Source of the DNA: Apus apus
Taxonomy: Eukaryota > Chordata > Aves > Apodiformes > Apodidae
DNA: 64,000 nt
Assembly: GCF_020740795.1 (NCBI RefSeq)
Contig: NC_067294.1
Span: 3,286,001-3,350,000, forward strand
Direction of reading: 5' to 3'
The notes under the pieces are model-generated. The model searched no databases, was not told the DNA's origin, and saw only the letters and a list, made by a program, of their open reading frames with translations. The position numbers and the translations under genes are program-made. Within the stretch, counting starts at the first letter, position 1; the number at the start of each line of letters is the position of its first letter. Of this stretch, positions 12,586 through 25,748 are shown in pieces.

Positions 12586-15500
12586 AGCACAGCACTGGGC
12601 GCAGAGGGAGATGGAGACAGGGCAGAAGAAAGGAAAGGGGAAGAGAGAGGAGATGAGCTGGTGCCCTTCTGCAGGGCTGGGAAGTCATCTTGGCCCAGAG
12701 GACCACAAGTAGGGCTTGGACTGGGGATGCTGCTCTGCACCTGCCCATACTCAAGGAGTCAGAGAGGCTGTTGCTTTCTCCTTGCTGGATCAGTGCTTTG
12801 ACTCCAGAGCATGTAATGGAGCTGCACCATCCATGGGCTCTTCCTTGTGCCAGCTCCAGAAGAGCAGCATCACTTCACCTCGAACTCAGCCCTGCTCAGA
12901 AAGAGAGAACAAACCCAAAAGATCTCTTAAAATATTAAATGTGAAGGTTATGGGGGAAAATCTTCCTCATCATTGTTCAAAATTGAAGAAACAGCCCGAT
13001 TCACCTCATGTGAGTTATTTAGCTGTGAAGGTTTTCCCCTGCTTCATTCTCTTGCATGAAAACAATCATACTTAGTGCAATACATTGAAGGGAAGGTGGC
13101 AGGCTGATCCGTTGCTCTCCTTGATGCTAAAAGAAAAGAAAGCTTAGGGGATGGAGAACATCCCAAGCATCCTTCTCCCGTCCGGCTGGTGCCTGCGCCG
13201 GCCACCCCAGCTCCTGCCTGGCCAGCCGTGGGTGCTGCAGTGGCAGGAACCTTTTTGGTGGCCCGATGCAGAGAAGGCAGGGAGCTGTCCGTGCAGGCAG
13301 CGCAGCTCCCGGCAGCTGCTCGGACAGCGCAAACCAGAGGTGCTTCTTCATCAGGCTCTGTCCTGAAACCTGAGCCCGGTGCCGGCGCCTCGACCATCGG
13401 CGCACGAGTGATTGTTCCCATTTCTTGGCTGTCGTCTCCTCCCGAGTCCTCGGAGAGGTTTTCTTTAGATGTTCCGTTATGGGGGGGGAAAATTAAAATC
13501 CGTTTATCTTGAAGGACCCTTTCAAAACAATGCAAAAGAAATGGCTGCACAATTAGTCCTGCTGCTGGGAGTCCTGTGAGGACCAGGCTGTGGGCATGGG
13601 ACCTGTTGGACTGAGCTGGTGGCTCCCACACCTGCTGGAGGACAGCTTCCAACCATCGCCACCATAAATCCCCAGCTTGCTTGCACCATCAACAGTGCCT
13701 TTTTAGCAGAGACTTCCTAAAATTAAGGGAAAATGGTGCAAGGGTTGCAACTCTGAGCTGAGATGGAGGCTTGGGACAAGGTGCTTTCACTGCTGTGCAG
13801 CGAGGTCCATGAGTGCATCCCATAGGTCCTGGGCTGGGCAGAGCTGCCAGGGCACTAAAACATGGCTTCTGCATTCCATGCACTGCCTCTCTGCTTGGGA
13901 GTGGGGAAATTCTCCCTCCTGGGGAGCTCTGAAGGTTTACCAGCCTTGGAGGGGTTAAATGAAGTCCCAGATACCCTCAGGTGCTGGGGAGCTTTTGGAG
14001 AAATACCCACCTCAAGCACACCTTATTGCTGTCCTCACATTTTTGCTTATTATTTATTACTTTGTTTATTTTTAAAAATTTATTTCTTTATTTCCTTGGG
14101 TACCCCTAGTTAAAAACCATGTAAATATTACTTCTCCTAAAGGAAAAAAAAAAAGGGGTGGAAAAAAAGGAAAAAAAAAAGAATAATAATAAAAAAATTA
14201 TAAAACTGGGAAGCTCTGAAAAAGATTGGTGGGGAACAAAGGCTGCAGGACGGGGGTTTCACAGTCCAGGATGTGTCCCGGGAGTGCTCTGGTGACCTGC
14301 TCAGGTGGAAAGTCCACAAGCATGTCTCTGTGCCAGGGCTGGTTGCTTCCCAGGGCAGCCCTCTCCTTGGGGAGAAGGTGTGAATGGCTCCCTTGAATAA
14401 GTCACTGGATAGCCCTGGCCAGGCACAGGCTGGCTGCTGCTTCCCCTTGGTCTCTGTCTCACTCCTCAAAAACCGGATACTCTGTTGTGACATTTATTTT
14501 TCCTCTGATGGACTTCAGAAAATGGCCAGGGGTGCCCATGGGGACCAGTGGTGCTGCAGGGTGAGAGGAGAGTGAGCCAGGACCATGGACACCCATCTCA
14601 GCTGCCTGTGTTTCCTGTAAGAGTTAAAATAAAGATCAGCAGTTGAAAACTTTTTGAAGAATATGGTAATCAAAAAAGGGAGCTCTAGTTCTTGAGGCAG
14701 CCTAGAAACTGTTGGAGAGCCACTGGAAAAGCCATTGAGCTTTTGTCTAACTCCTGTGATAATAATTAGCTCAGCCAAGGCAGATTGTGAAGAGGCTTTA
14801 CGATTCTTGCTCAGTGGCTTGAAAGAAAAAAGGCAACCAGAGGCTCCTCTCATCTAGACATCAATGTGAATCCCACCAAATCCCATTATTCCTCTCTTAG
14901 ATCAGCAGCTTGATCAGTTCAGCTTTCTCCCTCCCCAAGGCAACAAGTTTCCCCCTTTGTGCATGTTTTCCCCCTCAAGATCTGAGCATCTCACCGTGCT
15001 TGTATATGATGCTGCAGAGCCTGATGCAGTCCTCTGCTCCCCTGAACCCTTGCAAGTGGCAGTGACCTGTTGTCCCCACTCTACCAGCAAGGGGGACAGG
15101 AAATTAAATGGTGGAGGAGGGACATCTGTTTGCAGGAGTACCCACACTCACCAGGCTCTTTTTCTTAAGAAGGAAGATTTATGTGACATTTCAAAGCACA
15201 TGCTGATACTCAGGCTTTCCAGGTGTTTTCGAAGCTCTAGGACAGTTGGAGGCAAAACTTGATGGTCTAAAAATCATATCTCCATCCAGAGCTAGGTCTA
15301 GCTACAGTGGAAGGTAAAAATCTCCTAAAATCAGTGGTTTGTGTGATTTCTTGAATGAGCCAACTACATAGGAGTGGAAGAAGAGATGCTGATACCAGCC
15401 CAGATCTACTAACCAGAGATCTTGCTGTGCTTTGCCTCTGCTGGAGACTTTCCACATGTCCCTTTTTCCAGGTTCACTGACATTAGAGCAGCTCATGGGC

Positions 15501-16617
15501 AGCTCTAACTTGTGCTGACCAGGCTCATCCTCTCAAACACACTTGAGAGTCCAGTTCTATCAGCACAGGTCAGTGCAAATTCAGGGTATTTCAGCAAGAT
15601 TTGATGGAAGAGAAAGGATGGGGAAAGAAGGCTGCCTTTCAGGTGGGAGATGGAGGCAAAACCCCCAGGTTCTCCTGCTGGCTGAGTACCAGCTGAATAC
15701 ATCCATCCTATGCAGATTTTACACCAGATTCTCATTCCAGTTCAACACAGCTTTGGGCAAGAATTAGAGAGGCAAAACAGTTAGAGACATCTTCCACCCT
15801 GTGCCCTGGTGCTGGTAAAGGCTTTCCCAGGCTGGGAACTGGTGCTCCGGGTTCCCCAGTGCCTGTACAACCCTGGCCAAGCCCTGATCTTCCTCACCAA
15901 GGAAGTTTTACAGGTTTAAACAACAGTTTGGAGCTGAGCAATGTCCCCCCAGCAGGGAATACAGACCATCCCCTGGGCTGGAGCAGCTCAAGTTGCAAAT
16001 GGTGAATCCAAATAAAACCAAACCCCACTTACTTTGCAAAATTCTCTCTTTTGGATGGACTAGAATAAAATATACAAATAAGCTGCTTTGGATCCTCATA
16101 AACTGCATTGTTTTCTTTTAATGGCAAATAATCGAGGAGTCTAATAAGCTGTTGTTTTTTTTAATGTCAATTTTGAAGCTGCTGGAGCAGAGATCAGGAG
16201 TTCAGCCTCTTTCCTTGTTCTGTTTGTGGTATATTTATCTTGATGAAGAGAATGGTAGCAGGGGGATTTATTTTTCTGAATGAATGTCTCTAACCCCCCT
16301 CCATCCCCCCCACACCTCCAGGGCTTATAGTAAGGTTGGATCCAATGACAGGAGAGTCAACATTATAAGCCCTTAGAGAGGGCTGAGTGCCTTGTAGATA
16401 GTCTCAAGTGGATGGGCTTTCAGCTCCCTGTTCCCCCAGCTTACATTAGTGGCTGAAGAGACTTTGTCTGTCCCCGATGCCCTCGGGTGACCCGCGACCC
16501 CTGTGACTTTGCTGCTCCAAGATCTGAGGCTGGTGTGAGCCCCCAGCCCAGGAAATGGAGAGGTGCTTTGTGCTGGGGAGAAAGAGCAACACAAACACAG
16601 GGGGTTCTCAAAGGAAA
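12586..16617. other. Intergenic DNA with a small CpG-richer patch
   Basis: Mostly unique sequence, with A-rich runs at 14138-14205. A CpG-richer patch at 13180-13420 is covered by open frames on both strands (202 aa on the minus strand at 13044-13652). Neither shows a recognisable domain. Confidence 0.6.
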
Positions 16618-16690
16618 CAAAAAAAAAAAAAAAAAGAAAGGAAAGGAAAAAAAAAAAAAAGAAAGAGAGAAACCTAGTAGAAAAAAAAAT
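16618..16690. repeat. Poly-A and purine-rich tract
   Basis: Two long A runs are joined by GAAAGGAAAGG, and a third follows AGAGAGAAACCTAGTAG. It lies about 125 bases before a CR1 fragment but is not that element's own tail, since the CR1 is in the other orientation. Confidence 0.9.
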
Positions 16691-16814
16691 TCCTCCCCAA
16701 AATGGCAACGAGGAGCAGCCAGAGAGAAAGAGCTGCTGGGCAAAGTTGCCCTGGAAAAGTCGCTGTTGGGTGGGGGGTTCTGGAGCTCCTCAGGCACCTT
16801 CTGCTCAGGGATGT

Positions 16815-17085
16815 CTCACAGAATCACAGAATGGTTGGGGTTGGAAAGGACCTCTGGAGGTCAACTGGTCCAACACTATTGCTAGAGCAGGATCCCCTAG
16901 AGCAGATCCCACAGGAACACGTCCAGGTGGGTTTTGAATGTCTCCAGGGATGGAGACTCCATGACCTCCCTGGGCAGATTGCCCCAGTGCTCTGTTACCC
17001 TCAGGGTAAAGAAGTATTTTCTTATATTTAGGTTAAATCTTCTGTGTACCAGTTTGTGACCATTACCCTTTGTTCTGTCACTGGA
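16815..17085 (-). mobile_element. CR1 LINE fragment, 3' end (antisense)
   Basis: The plus strand starts CTCACAGAATCACAGAATGG, runs through GGTTGGAAAGGACCTCTGGAGG and TTTGAATGTCTCCAGGGATG, and ends near CATTACCCTTTGTTCTGTCA. This is about 270 bases of the CR1 3' region in reverse orientation, from a different CR1 subfamily than the copy at 12.4 kb, judging by the internal sequence. It lies just after a poly-A/purine tract (16618-16690). Confidence 0.9.
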
Positions 17086-18170
17086 TGCTCTGCTGGCTTT
17101 TGGTTTGGCTGAGCAAGCTGTGAGGGAGGTGATAGATAAGCAGGTTTACCTGCTGGTCCTGCATTTCTAAATATAAAAAGGAAATAGACTTGGTTTGTGT
17201 TTGGGGAGTGCTTGGTGAACGTGGTGTTGGAGTTACAGCATGGGGATTATCTGTTGTATCCGTAGGTCCCAGAGGAACAAAGCAGAGCCAAAGCCCACTG
17301 ATGTCTCTGCAGAAAATGCTGAAACTTCATTCTGAGTTTCAAATGTCAAAAAGGGCTGGAACAGCCCAAACCCCTGCGCTGTGGAGGACACCAAGCCCTG
17401 ATCTGATGGTCCAGGGTGTGCAGTCACCCATGCATGGGTCAAATGACCAGGCTGGCACTGAGGCTGGCACCCCTTGCTGAGCAGAGGGTGTGTGTGGGGG
17501 GGATGAGTAGGATGGGGTGGGGGTCTGTAAGCAGGTCGCTACTCTTGTTGTTCTGCACAGCCAGAGCCTCACTTTGAACAGTTTTTAATGCGCATCCAGA
17601 GAGGTCACCCAGTCCCTAGGGTGCTTGTGCAAACAGTCACATCCCTCCAAAGGAGCTTGGGGCTCATGTGGGGTGTTGAGGGTCACCACCCTGCCTGGCC
17701 CTGCCTGGCCCAGCTGCTGCTTTCTGCCTATCAGAGACACTGACACCTTCACACAGCCTCCAGCCACTGCACAGAGGGCCCCAAAGAGTGTGAGATCTGC
17801 CATAAATCACAAGCCAGCAGCAATGGCTTCAAGTTCCCCCATGGCATCAGGGGCTTCCCCCACCTGTGTCCTTCAGCCCTACTTGGCTTCAGGCTTTGCT
17901 GCAGCCTCAGATCCTGCATTTTGCAGCACCTCTGGGAGTGCACAGGACATCTCTGCTCTCTTCAAAGAGGTGTTGCTGTGGAGTGGGTGCAACCATGGTA
18001 CTGACTGGGGCAGGGATAGGGAGGAGGTGACAGGGCAGGGATGGAGAGGAGGTGACAGGGAAGCATCTTCCCCATCACCTTGGGAGAGGAGGGACGTGCC
18101 CCCTCCCAGCCCACCCAGCACATCCAAGCCTGGCTCACACATAGGAGCATTTTCCAGATGCCAGTGTGTG
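17086..18170. other. Intergenic DNA, no gene seen
   Basis: GC-moderate unique sequence with a few direct repeats of short words (for example GGGATGGAGAGGAGGTGACAGG-like copies at about 18012-18060). The 185-aa plus-strand frame at 17625-18182 lacks recognisable domains. Confidence 0.6.
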
Positions 18171-19190
18171 TTTAAATGTTAAAAAGATGAGTGGAAAAGC
18201 CCATGTCATGGGTGCCTGAGCTAGCAGGAGAATTTGCCCGGCATGGGGGAGTGTATTGTCCTCCCAGTGGCCGAGTAGATTTGCATGCCTAATTCCTGCT
18301 AAGCATTTTTGGAACAGTAATCTGATAAAATCTCCAACCTGCTGATAGCATAAACTTAACCTAGTCTGTCTCAATAAAAATCCCGTGGGACTCCCAGTTC
18401 CCAAACGTGCAGCTCACTACCAGGGGATGTGTTTGCCCAGTGTGGCCGAGCTGGGTTGGTGCCCAGGGCAGAAGCCAACACTGGCTGGTGCATAAAGAGC
18501 AGCGCAGCCCTTCTGCGGCCAGGACAGACGGAGGAGAAGACTTTCATCCCACTGTTTTTCCTTGTGATTAATCCATCTAAAGTGCTCCTCTGAGCGTAGC
18601 CCAGGGCAATGTAAGAAAGAAGCAGTTTGAGCTTTGTGGAGCTTTCATCCCCCCCTCCCCACTTTCCAAGTGTGCTTTACAAACATCCTCTTCTCTCGCC
18701 CTCTGTATTTGCAAAACCGTCTCCTTCTGCCCATGGCTCCTGATGAAGTCCTTGCAGAGCTCCTTGTCCACCTCCAGTCTTTTCAGCACGTATTCAAATT
18801 AACCCTTTTGTCCCATTCACACCCCCTTTCTCTGGCGGATATTGTGGCTCTGCCAGCAGCGATCCAGCCGCGGCTATTCTAATGTAATTGCATTCTGGCA
18901 ATGCCTTGAGAACCTGATCAAGATCATCCCGCAAGTTTAATCCCTCCAAATTACAAAATGTTTACTATCAATCACCTTTATGCAGCTTTATTTCGTGGGC
19001 TTTCTTCAAGGAGCGAGCGGGCCGTGTGTGTTGCCAGAGATGCCCCTTCACGTCTCCAGCTGATCACCTCAATGGGACCAGAGTCAAATGGTCAAGGCCA
19101 TATGCGTATGAAAGCCCGGGCTGCTCTGCCACCCATTCTCTCTAGCTCTGCATGGATTTCACACTTTCTATCCTGTTAGGATGCCGACCA
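18170..19190. promoter_or_regulatory. Candidate conserved regulatory block
   Basis: Two repeat-free stretches stand out. At 18270-18390 the sequence contains GATTTGCATGCCTAATTCC (octamer-like and homeodomain words) and TAATCTGATAAAATC. At 18840-19100 it contains CTAATGTAATTGCATTCTGG, CAAATTACAAAATG and GTCAAATGGTCAAGGCC (CAAATG E-box beside a nuclear-receptor-like half-site). No coding frame fits. Enhancer function is inferred. Confidence 0.35.
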
Positions 19191-19209
19191 TTTATTTTAG
19201 CCTTGAATT

Positions 19210-19245
19210 TTCCTCTTCTTCTTCTTCTTCTTTTTTCTTTCCATT
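19210..19245. repeat. (CTT)n microsatellite
   Basis: Five to six CTT units are followed by a T run. A second short (CTT)n lies at 20178-20197. Both sit in AT-rich, otherwise unique sequence. Confidence 0.85.
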
Positions 19246-19619
19246 TCTGCGTCCTGTGTCATCTGGATTTAATCTAGTTAGCAGATTTTATGCCTAAAAT
19301 TGCATTGTTAAAGGGAATTGTTTAAATAGGGAGAACCCTGAAACCCTGGAAACTGGGGTGTCTCTCCCCGCACATACCTCGACTGCTGCGGCCCCGGGCT
19401 CGGTGCGGAGGGGCTTGGAGGTGGCTTTGCTTTCTTGAAAGCATCCATTGCTATTTTCAGAAGCACAAACAGATGCAAATGTCTCTGCAAACATTGCACA
19501 ATGAGATGCAGGGAGAGGACAGCCTTTCAAAATCTCTGAATAGCCCTTCAAAGCAAGTCTAATTAGGGTAAGTAGAGGTAATAGGCCCACTTGCGTTTTT
19601 TGCACTCGCATTTTTCCCC

Positions 19620-21990
19620 CCTCAAAGCCTGCGAGGCTCTTTTCCCCCTATGGCTGGGGAGGGGGGGGGATATACCCTCGCTCGTTTGTTTGGGCTAACA
19701 AATGTAGGGATGGAGAGAAGGGGGAAAGCTGAACGGGGCGGGGGGGAAGAAAAATCAATCATTTGAAAAGTCTCCTCTGTTAGTTTTTTTGTGTGGCTTT
19801 TCCTGGTGAGATAGATAGCGGCGGAGACAGCAGCATCCCGGCTGGGGCCGGGGTGTGGGGCAGGCACCAAAGCAGGGGCTGCAGCTCGTGTCATGTGGAA
19901 CTTCAGTAAGTGAAAAAGAAAAGCAGAAGGTATGGGCTGAATACTTGGGTAAATCAGTAATAGAGCTAAAGGGCATATGCCTGTAGGGAATATGTTGGCA
20001 TAAAAGAGCTTTAAGAGGGGCCATTCATACTGACAAAGGGAGATTTGAATTGCTGCCTTCACAATAGCATGAAAGGATGGGCTTGGGGTGTTCTGAAACA
20101 AAGTGGAAATCATACTGCCCTGAACGGCTCTAATAAGCTTTTAACTATTTTACATTATGGCATTACCTCTTTTTTTTCCTTCTTCTTCTTCTTCTTGTGA
20201 GCCGAGTGCCAGGCCCACTTAAAAGTGTGATTTATACTTTTTTTTGCTTCATGGTAACTTTGGAAGAAAATAGATGGGGACTCAAAGGCAGTAATTCAGC
20301 TTTTTCAAGACGAGGAGGGGGAAATGCCATCATTTCTGAGCGTCCCAAAAAGCACACCCGTGCGCCCAGCTCCCCGCCCGCAGCCGGCAGCACCCTGGCC
20401 TGGGCCAAGGATGCCAGTTTGTTGCACCTACCACCCACCCAACATCTCCCGTTTAATTGTGCTCATTAGCGGCCATGCAATCAGGCAGACACCATCACTC
20501 ACTGCCCCTTGGGTTACTCCCCTGTGCAACTCAGGTGGGCTTCAGCGTGTGCTCCGGAAGATGCAGGTGTTGCTTGGCCAAATGTCCCACCTTTCACCTT
20601 CAGCAGAGCTTCAGCCTCTCTGCCTGTATCTCGGGGGGGCTCAGGGGGGCTGCTGCTCCCGGTGCCTGCCTGGGAAGGCAGCAGTTGCCTGGCCTGCGTG
20701 TCGGGAAACGCACGCTGGCTTTGTGTGTGCTGGGGCTCCCTCCCCGAGATCCCCCCAGATGGTGCAATCGCACGACTGCACTGTTAAAAAAGAGCTCGTA
20801 GAGACAATTAGCCAATTACTCACTCTGTCACTGCACTTTCTTCTTGTAACTGAGATGCAAACTGGACTATGTCTTCTTTGGTAGCTTCATTCATTGGCAG
20901 CATTATTTAATGACACTTTTGTCAGCTTTGGGTCTGCCCAAAGATTTCTGAACGTAGCTTTATGAACCCAGAAAGGGCGCCCCGTGGAGTGAAAGGGGAC
21001 TTTGAACCTCCAGACCACGCTAAAGACAATGAATTTCCCAAAGTCAGGGAAAGAAATCCAGAGCATGGCTACCACAGGGTGTGTGGCTCAGCCCCTCATT
21101 GTCAGCAGCAGTGGCTAGGCAGAGAATAGCCCAGTGGCCAAAAGGAGTTGAGCATGTGGATGCATGGGCCAATTTCTCTGCTTAAATATCTCAGAAAACG
21201 TATTTACCCCAAGTGCTGCCAGGCCTTGTTTTAGGATGGGAAGGTTGGGTGGCTGGAACAGCTGTCCTGGACCAGTATCTCACCCAAGTCCCTCTTGAGA
21301 GTGGCCAAAGTTCAGTCTCCTTTGCTTGGGTGGGTGTTTGTCTCAGCTGCAGTTCAGCTTCGGTCCAGCCAGGCAGAGCTGCAGCCAGCAGCACTAATGT
21401 CCTGGAAACATGGAGAGAAAGAGGTTCAGGTTTTCTCCTGATATTATTCAGGGAAGAACAAAGACTTGCCTGCTGCCTAATGAAGGAAACTTCATCCTTC
21501 TACATAAGTTTCTTTGAGATGAGCTGATGTGTTTCTTATCCATAACTTTTGGCACCAAGCATCATTAGCGTCTCTTAGTCGCCACTGAAGTTCAGTCCCA
21601 CACATGTGCAAGGATGGCTGCAGAGTTATCTTTAAAAACAGTTAAAAGAATCAAAATAATAATAATAAAAAAACAAACAACAGAGAAAAAGAGGAAAGAA
21701 AGAGAGAAGGAGATCCCATCTGTTTCTTTCCGGAGGGTAGAGTTTCTGTGAGATTTATCTCATGGCTCCACTGAGCTTGGTTAGTGTGAAGCACACACAG
21801 GACACATGCACACACTCACATCTCATTCTGGGATGTGCACGGCCACCGCCGCCTTCCTCAGCTGACAATTCCCTTCCCTGCATCCCATATGGCTCCGTGC
21901 ATCTCCCTCATCCCAACAAGTGCTCCCCGGGAGGGTGGTGCAGGTGACAGCCGCGCCGGTGACAGCTACGGCGGGTCAGGTAGCCGGGAC
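19620..21990. other. Intergenic DNA, mixed composition
   Basis: AT-rich stretches (19900-20340) alternate with GC-richer ones (20340-20760). The open frames (163 aa minus at 19622-20113; 186 aa plus at 20324-20884) overlap others in several frames and match nothing I recognise. Confidence 0.55.
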
Positions 21991-22014
21991 CCTTCTTCCC
22001 TGGGACCACAGACC

Positions 22015-22300
22015 TCATTAGCTGCCACTTGATTTATCAAGAGGGCATTATGGCTTTGGAAGCTGACATCTTTTTGGATTGCAAATAGGAGAGGAGGAAA
22101 CTGTACCCTGTGAAAAGATTGATTAAATACTAATTAACCTCTTTTCTCAGATAATGAAAGCACTTCAGTGAGCTGGATAAACACGATGCGCATCAGTTGC
22201 TCTCCTGGCCAAGGAAGAGGTAATTGAGAGAGCAATATCCATTACTGATGTTGTGACAGGGAAGGGTTTCCTTTCAGATTACAAAAGACTTGCTGCAGGA
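22015..22300. promoter_or_regulatory. Candidate conserved regulatory block
   Basis: Short repeat-free stretch with CATTAGCTGCC, TTGATTTATCAAG (a near palindrome), GGATTGCAAATAGG (octamer-like), TACTAATTAACC and GGTAATTGAGAGAGCAATATCCATTAC. The density of homeodomain cores (TAAT) is well above that of its flanks. Function is inferred from composition only. Confidence 0.3.
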
Positions 22301-25220
22301 GAGATGGTACTCAAATAGGAAGGGAAAAAAAATGCCATATTCTTTTATCTCAGGAGTTAAATCCCTTCAGTTTGAATAGTCCTACCAGTGAACTCGAGAA
22401 ACATCTTGTGCATTTATACCTGGGGATAGCCAAGTAACACAAGTGAAAATTCAAAAGTAAATCTAGTTACTCAGGGTTTGGAGGAAGGGATTAACTCAGC
22501 TGCATACAGTTGCTGGTCTTTACTAGAAGGGTCTTTAGCCTTTCTCAGTTCTGGGCAAAATAATCTGTAAATATTGTCTGTTTCCCACGAGTTCCAGAGC
22601 CCAGCTGGAAAATCCCAGGGGATGCTGTTTCTGGTCCATGTGAAGATTCACACCCCAAGGCTATATGCTGGTCTTCCACAAGGAGAGCAGCCTTGCTGAG
22701 GATATCTGCTTTCTCAAAAGTTAATATTTTCAGGGAGAAATTCAGGTGGGAAAGGACTGCTCAGTGCTGTTTGTTGAACTTTTACCTGCCACTAGTGATT
22801 TTCATTCTTTCTGCCCCTGCCTTTGAGACTGTCCTTTCAGTACGTTATCCCAAAGGTCAACACGGGGAACCCAACGTGAATATAACCACGCTAGGAATTT
22901 TGACTACCTTCCCTTGGTTTTTAACATTTGTCTACTCTGTTTGGCCTCATTTATCTAAACTGAAGCGCTCATCAAGGACTGCTTAACCTCATGGTAAGGA
23001 CAGGGACAAACTTGTGAATCCATCATGTCCCTTGGGCTACATGTCCCCTCTCCTGCCACCTTCAAAAGTGGACTAATGCCATCTAAGGTGTAGGATTTTG
23101 TATTTGCAGGTTTCATACTTGCAAATGTTGTGTTTCTTCAGGCTTCTTATCTCAATGGAAAGCTGCAGGTTGGACAAGCACATCATCTTCTGGGTTTGTG
23201 CTGGGTGAGAGATGCCAACTGCTGAAGCTGCTCCTGGGTATGTTTTTATGAGGATTGCTGACATCTGCCTTACACAGAGGAACAGAACAAGTTGTTTGTT
23301 TGTAGAAATAATTCCAATTAACTCCTACAGATGGAACTTAATCCATTATTTGTGCAACAAACCATTATGGTCTGTAATCACCTTGGACTGCCATTAGACA
23401 CCTTTACCTGCTTTCTTAGAAGGTGATTGTGTGAAATCTTCAGGTTAAAAAAAAGATTATCCTGGAATGTGCAGAATGTAATAATCCAAGAAAGAGACAG
23501 TGAAGTCTTGAGAACTCTGCCAAATCCCTGTTTGGGAAATAGAGGCATCAGTCCACTCACATGCTTCAGTTCCTAATTAAGCTCATCTCAGGAGTGGAAG
23601 GGATGCCATGCACTGACATGGGCTGGTCATTCCCTGAAGCACAATGAATCTCCTGGGTGGAAAGTGAGGGGGCAGGGGCCTGAATAGTGCAGATAAATGA
23701 AGGATCTCAGAGCAGGGAAGTTAGTGAGACACTCTAAGCATCTTCTTTCCAGTCACAGCATTAGAAAACCCACTTTCTGAACTCGATGGTGATACTTCCA
23801 TGGCACAGTTCATGCAAGACCCTGTCTCTGAACCCTTATTCACCATTAATCAAAGAATAAAGCTAATCTCTTGTCTAAAAGCCTTGCTTCAGCACATTTT
23901 GACTCTATGCAGAAGTTTGCTGTGTGCTCCATCATCCTGACAGTGAATGAGTCCAATGAAAGGGGAAGCAGCTGAGTGGGAATTGTTTCTTGTACCTGCA
24001 GAGAAGGGTGGCATCACCAGCCAAAGGGGCTGGTTTATCAGGGATGCTATTACCAAGCTACTGGTCATAAAACTGGTTTTAACAAGTCAGTTAATTTGTT
24101 TTTCTAGATTAACAAGTGCTTCAGCAATGTCCTTTGAAAGCTGTAAATGTTCAGCAAAGTATCAGCTGAGAGTATTTTATGCTGTATTTTGACATCTCCT
24201 TCCTGCAGTGCTCATGTACAGCACAGTCAGTAAATCTGCCTGGTCCTCAGCAGCTCTGCTCCTCCAGATGATTTCTTTTAATTGCATATGTCACCAGTAA
24301 AAAAGCTCCTCAAAATTAGTTCTCACCTGCTTCTGTTGTGATAATCTCTACCTACTATACAAATCAGTCTTAATGGAGCATTTGAACCCCAGAGATCTAT
24401 AATTATAGTATTCAGTTTCGTGTGCTCATGGGTAGTAGCTCAGGCTGCATTTTACAGATCTTGTACTGAGGAAAATCAAAATCTACAACAGATTGATACT
24501 CAATAATGAAAATCTCTGAGGACCCTCTCGTTAATAACTAAACTCCAAGCACTGTGTGAGCCTCATCCCAGCAGGGATGATAATAAGTAGGGCACCACAT
24601 GGCATCAAAGCCACAGAAAATACTTGTTATACAAAACCTGTACAAAATTTTGGATTCACAGCTATTTGCTCACTGTTTGAGCACGGGTAATTCACCAAGA
24701 CTTTCTGAAGCTCCAAATCAGCTGGAAAAGACTGAGACAGACTTGCTCCAGTGCTGTCAAGCTGCTGTGGGGTCTGTCCCCAGAGCACACCAGCATCTTG
24801 TAGTTGGTAGCTGACTGTTTCCCCACAGTACATCTCAGCAAAGAGAAAGTGGGATAATCTCCGTTGTGTTTTGAGAAAGTCTGTGCTGGAAGCAGGTTTC
24901 CCAGCCAGCAGGGATGCCCTATCTATGGGGCCATCTCAGACTTTCTCTCCTAACTAAAGGGGAATTAAGTGAGACCTGAGGACTTGCAGAACCTCCTGGC
25001 AGAGGGTCCCTAATGCTTGCATGCCCTGGAGGTAGCTGTTTGGGTTCAGCAAGGACAAAGGATCCCGAACACCTATCAGCAGACACTTGAAAAAATGCAT
25101 ATACATATAGTTAATGTGGTGCCAGGGTTCAAACCCAAGCTATCTCGGGATTTCTGAAGTCAGTAAGGGTCTCACCACTGGTTTCAGTGGGACTGAGATT
25201 GGTGCCTGTTTATGGAAATT
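22300..25220. other. Intergenic DNA, no gene seen
   Basis: AT-rich unique sequence with only short, unsupported open frames. No recognised repeat. Confidence 0.65.
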
Positions 25221-25229
25221 TTTTACCAT

Positions 25230-25720
25230 GTAACTAGAAAAGCTTGCCGAGGATTTCATCAGCCCTAGCATTAAATTCACCTATTTTTTCCCCCGTCCTA
25301 CTTTTGCAAGGAGATGGTTTTAGTGCAATTAAAAAAAAGCTGCCTGTTAGCAACTGGAGAAGCCTGTTCCAGCTCCTTGTCAATTCACCAAACTGTTCTT
25401 TTGATAAAAATAAAGACAAACCCCGTTGTTGTAAACGGGGGTGCAGGTTGGTCTTGCAGCCTCTGAATATAGGCATTCCATCTGTCCCGGTGGCAGATTT
25501 GTTCAACTATGTCTGAACCTATCACTGCTCGGGGGAAAAACTGTTCTCTGACTCATGTTAATGTATGAATCTAATTGTGTCCCCCCGCAGTTTGCAGCTT
25601 TCATTGCCCATTAGGAACATTAACATCATACACCGAGTCCTGGTAGATGTATGGTCTTTATACACTGAATAATGTCCACAGATCTCTGCTCGCAGCTAAG
25701 AAAGCACAAAAGAATAGAGG
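25230..25720. promoter_or_regulatory. Candidate conserved regulatory block 2 kb downstream of NEUROG1
   Basis: A repeat-free block contains TAGTGCAATTAAAAAAAAG, TTCTTTTGATAAAAATAAAGAC, a 7-bp stem with 6-nt loop (25421-25427 pairing with 25434-25440, CCCCGTT/AACGGGG), AATCTAATTGTG, TTGCCCATTAGGAACATTAAC and TACACTGAATAATG. It is bounded by a poly-T tract. The texture is that of a conserved enhancer; no comparison could be run. Confidence 0.35.
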
Positions 25721-25748
25721 ATATTTTGAAGTTTTGTGGAGTTGGGTT

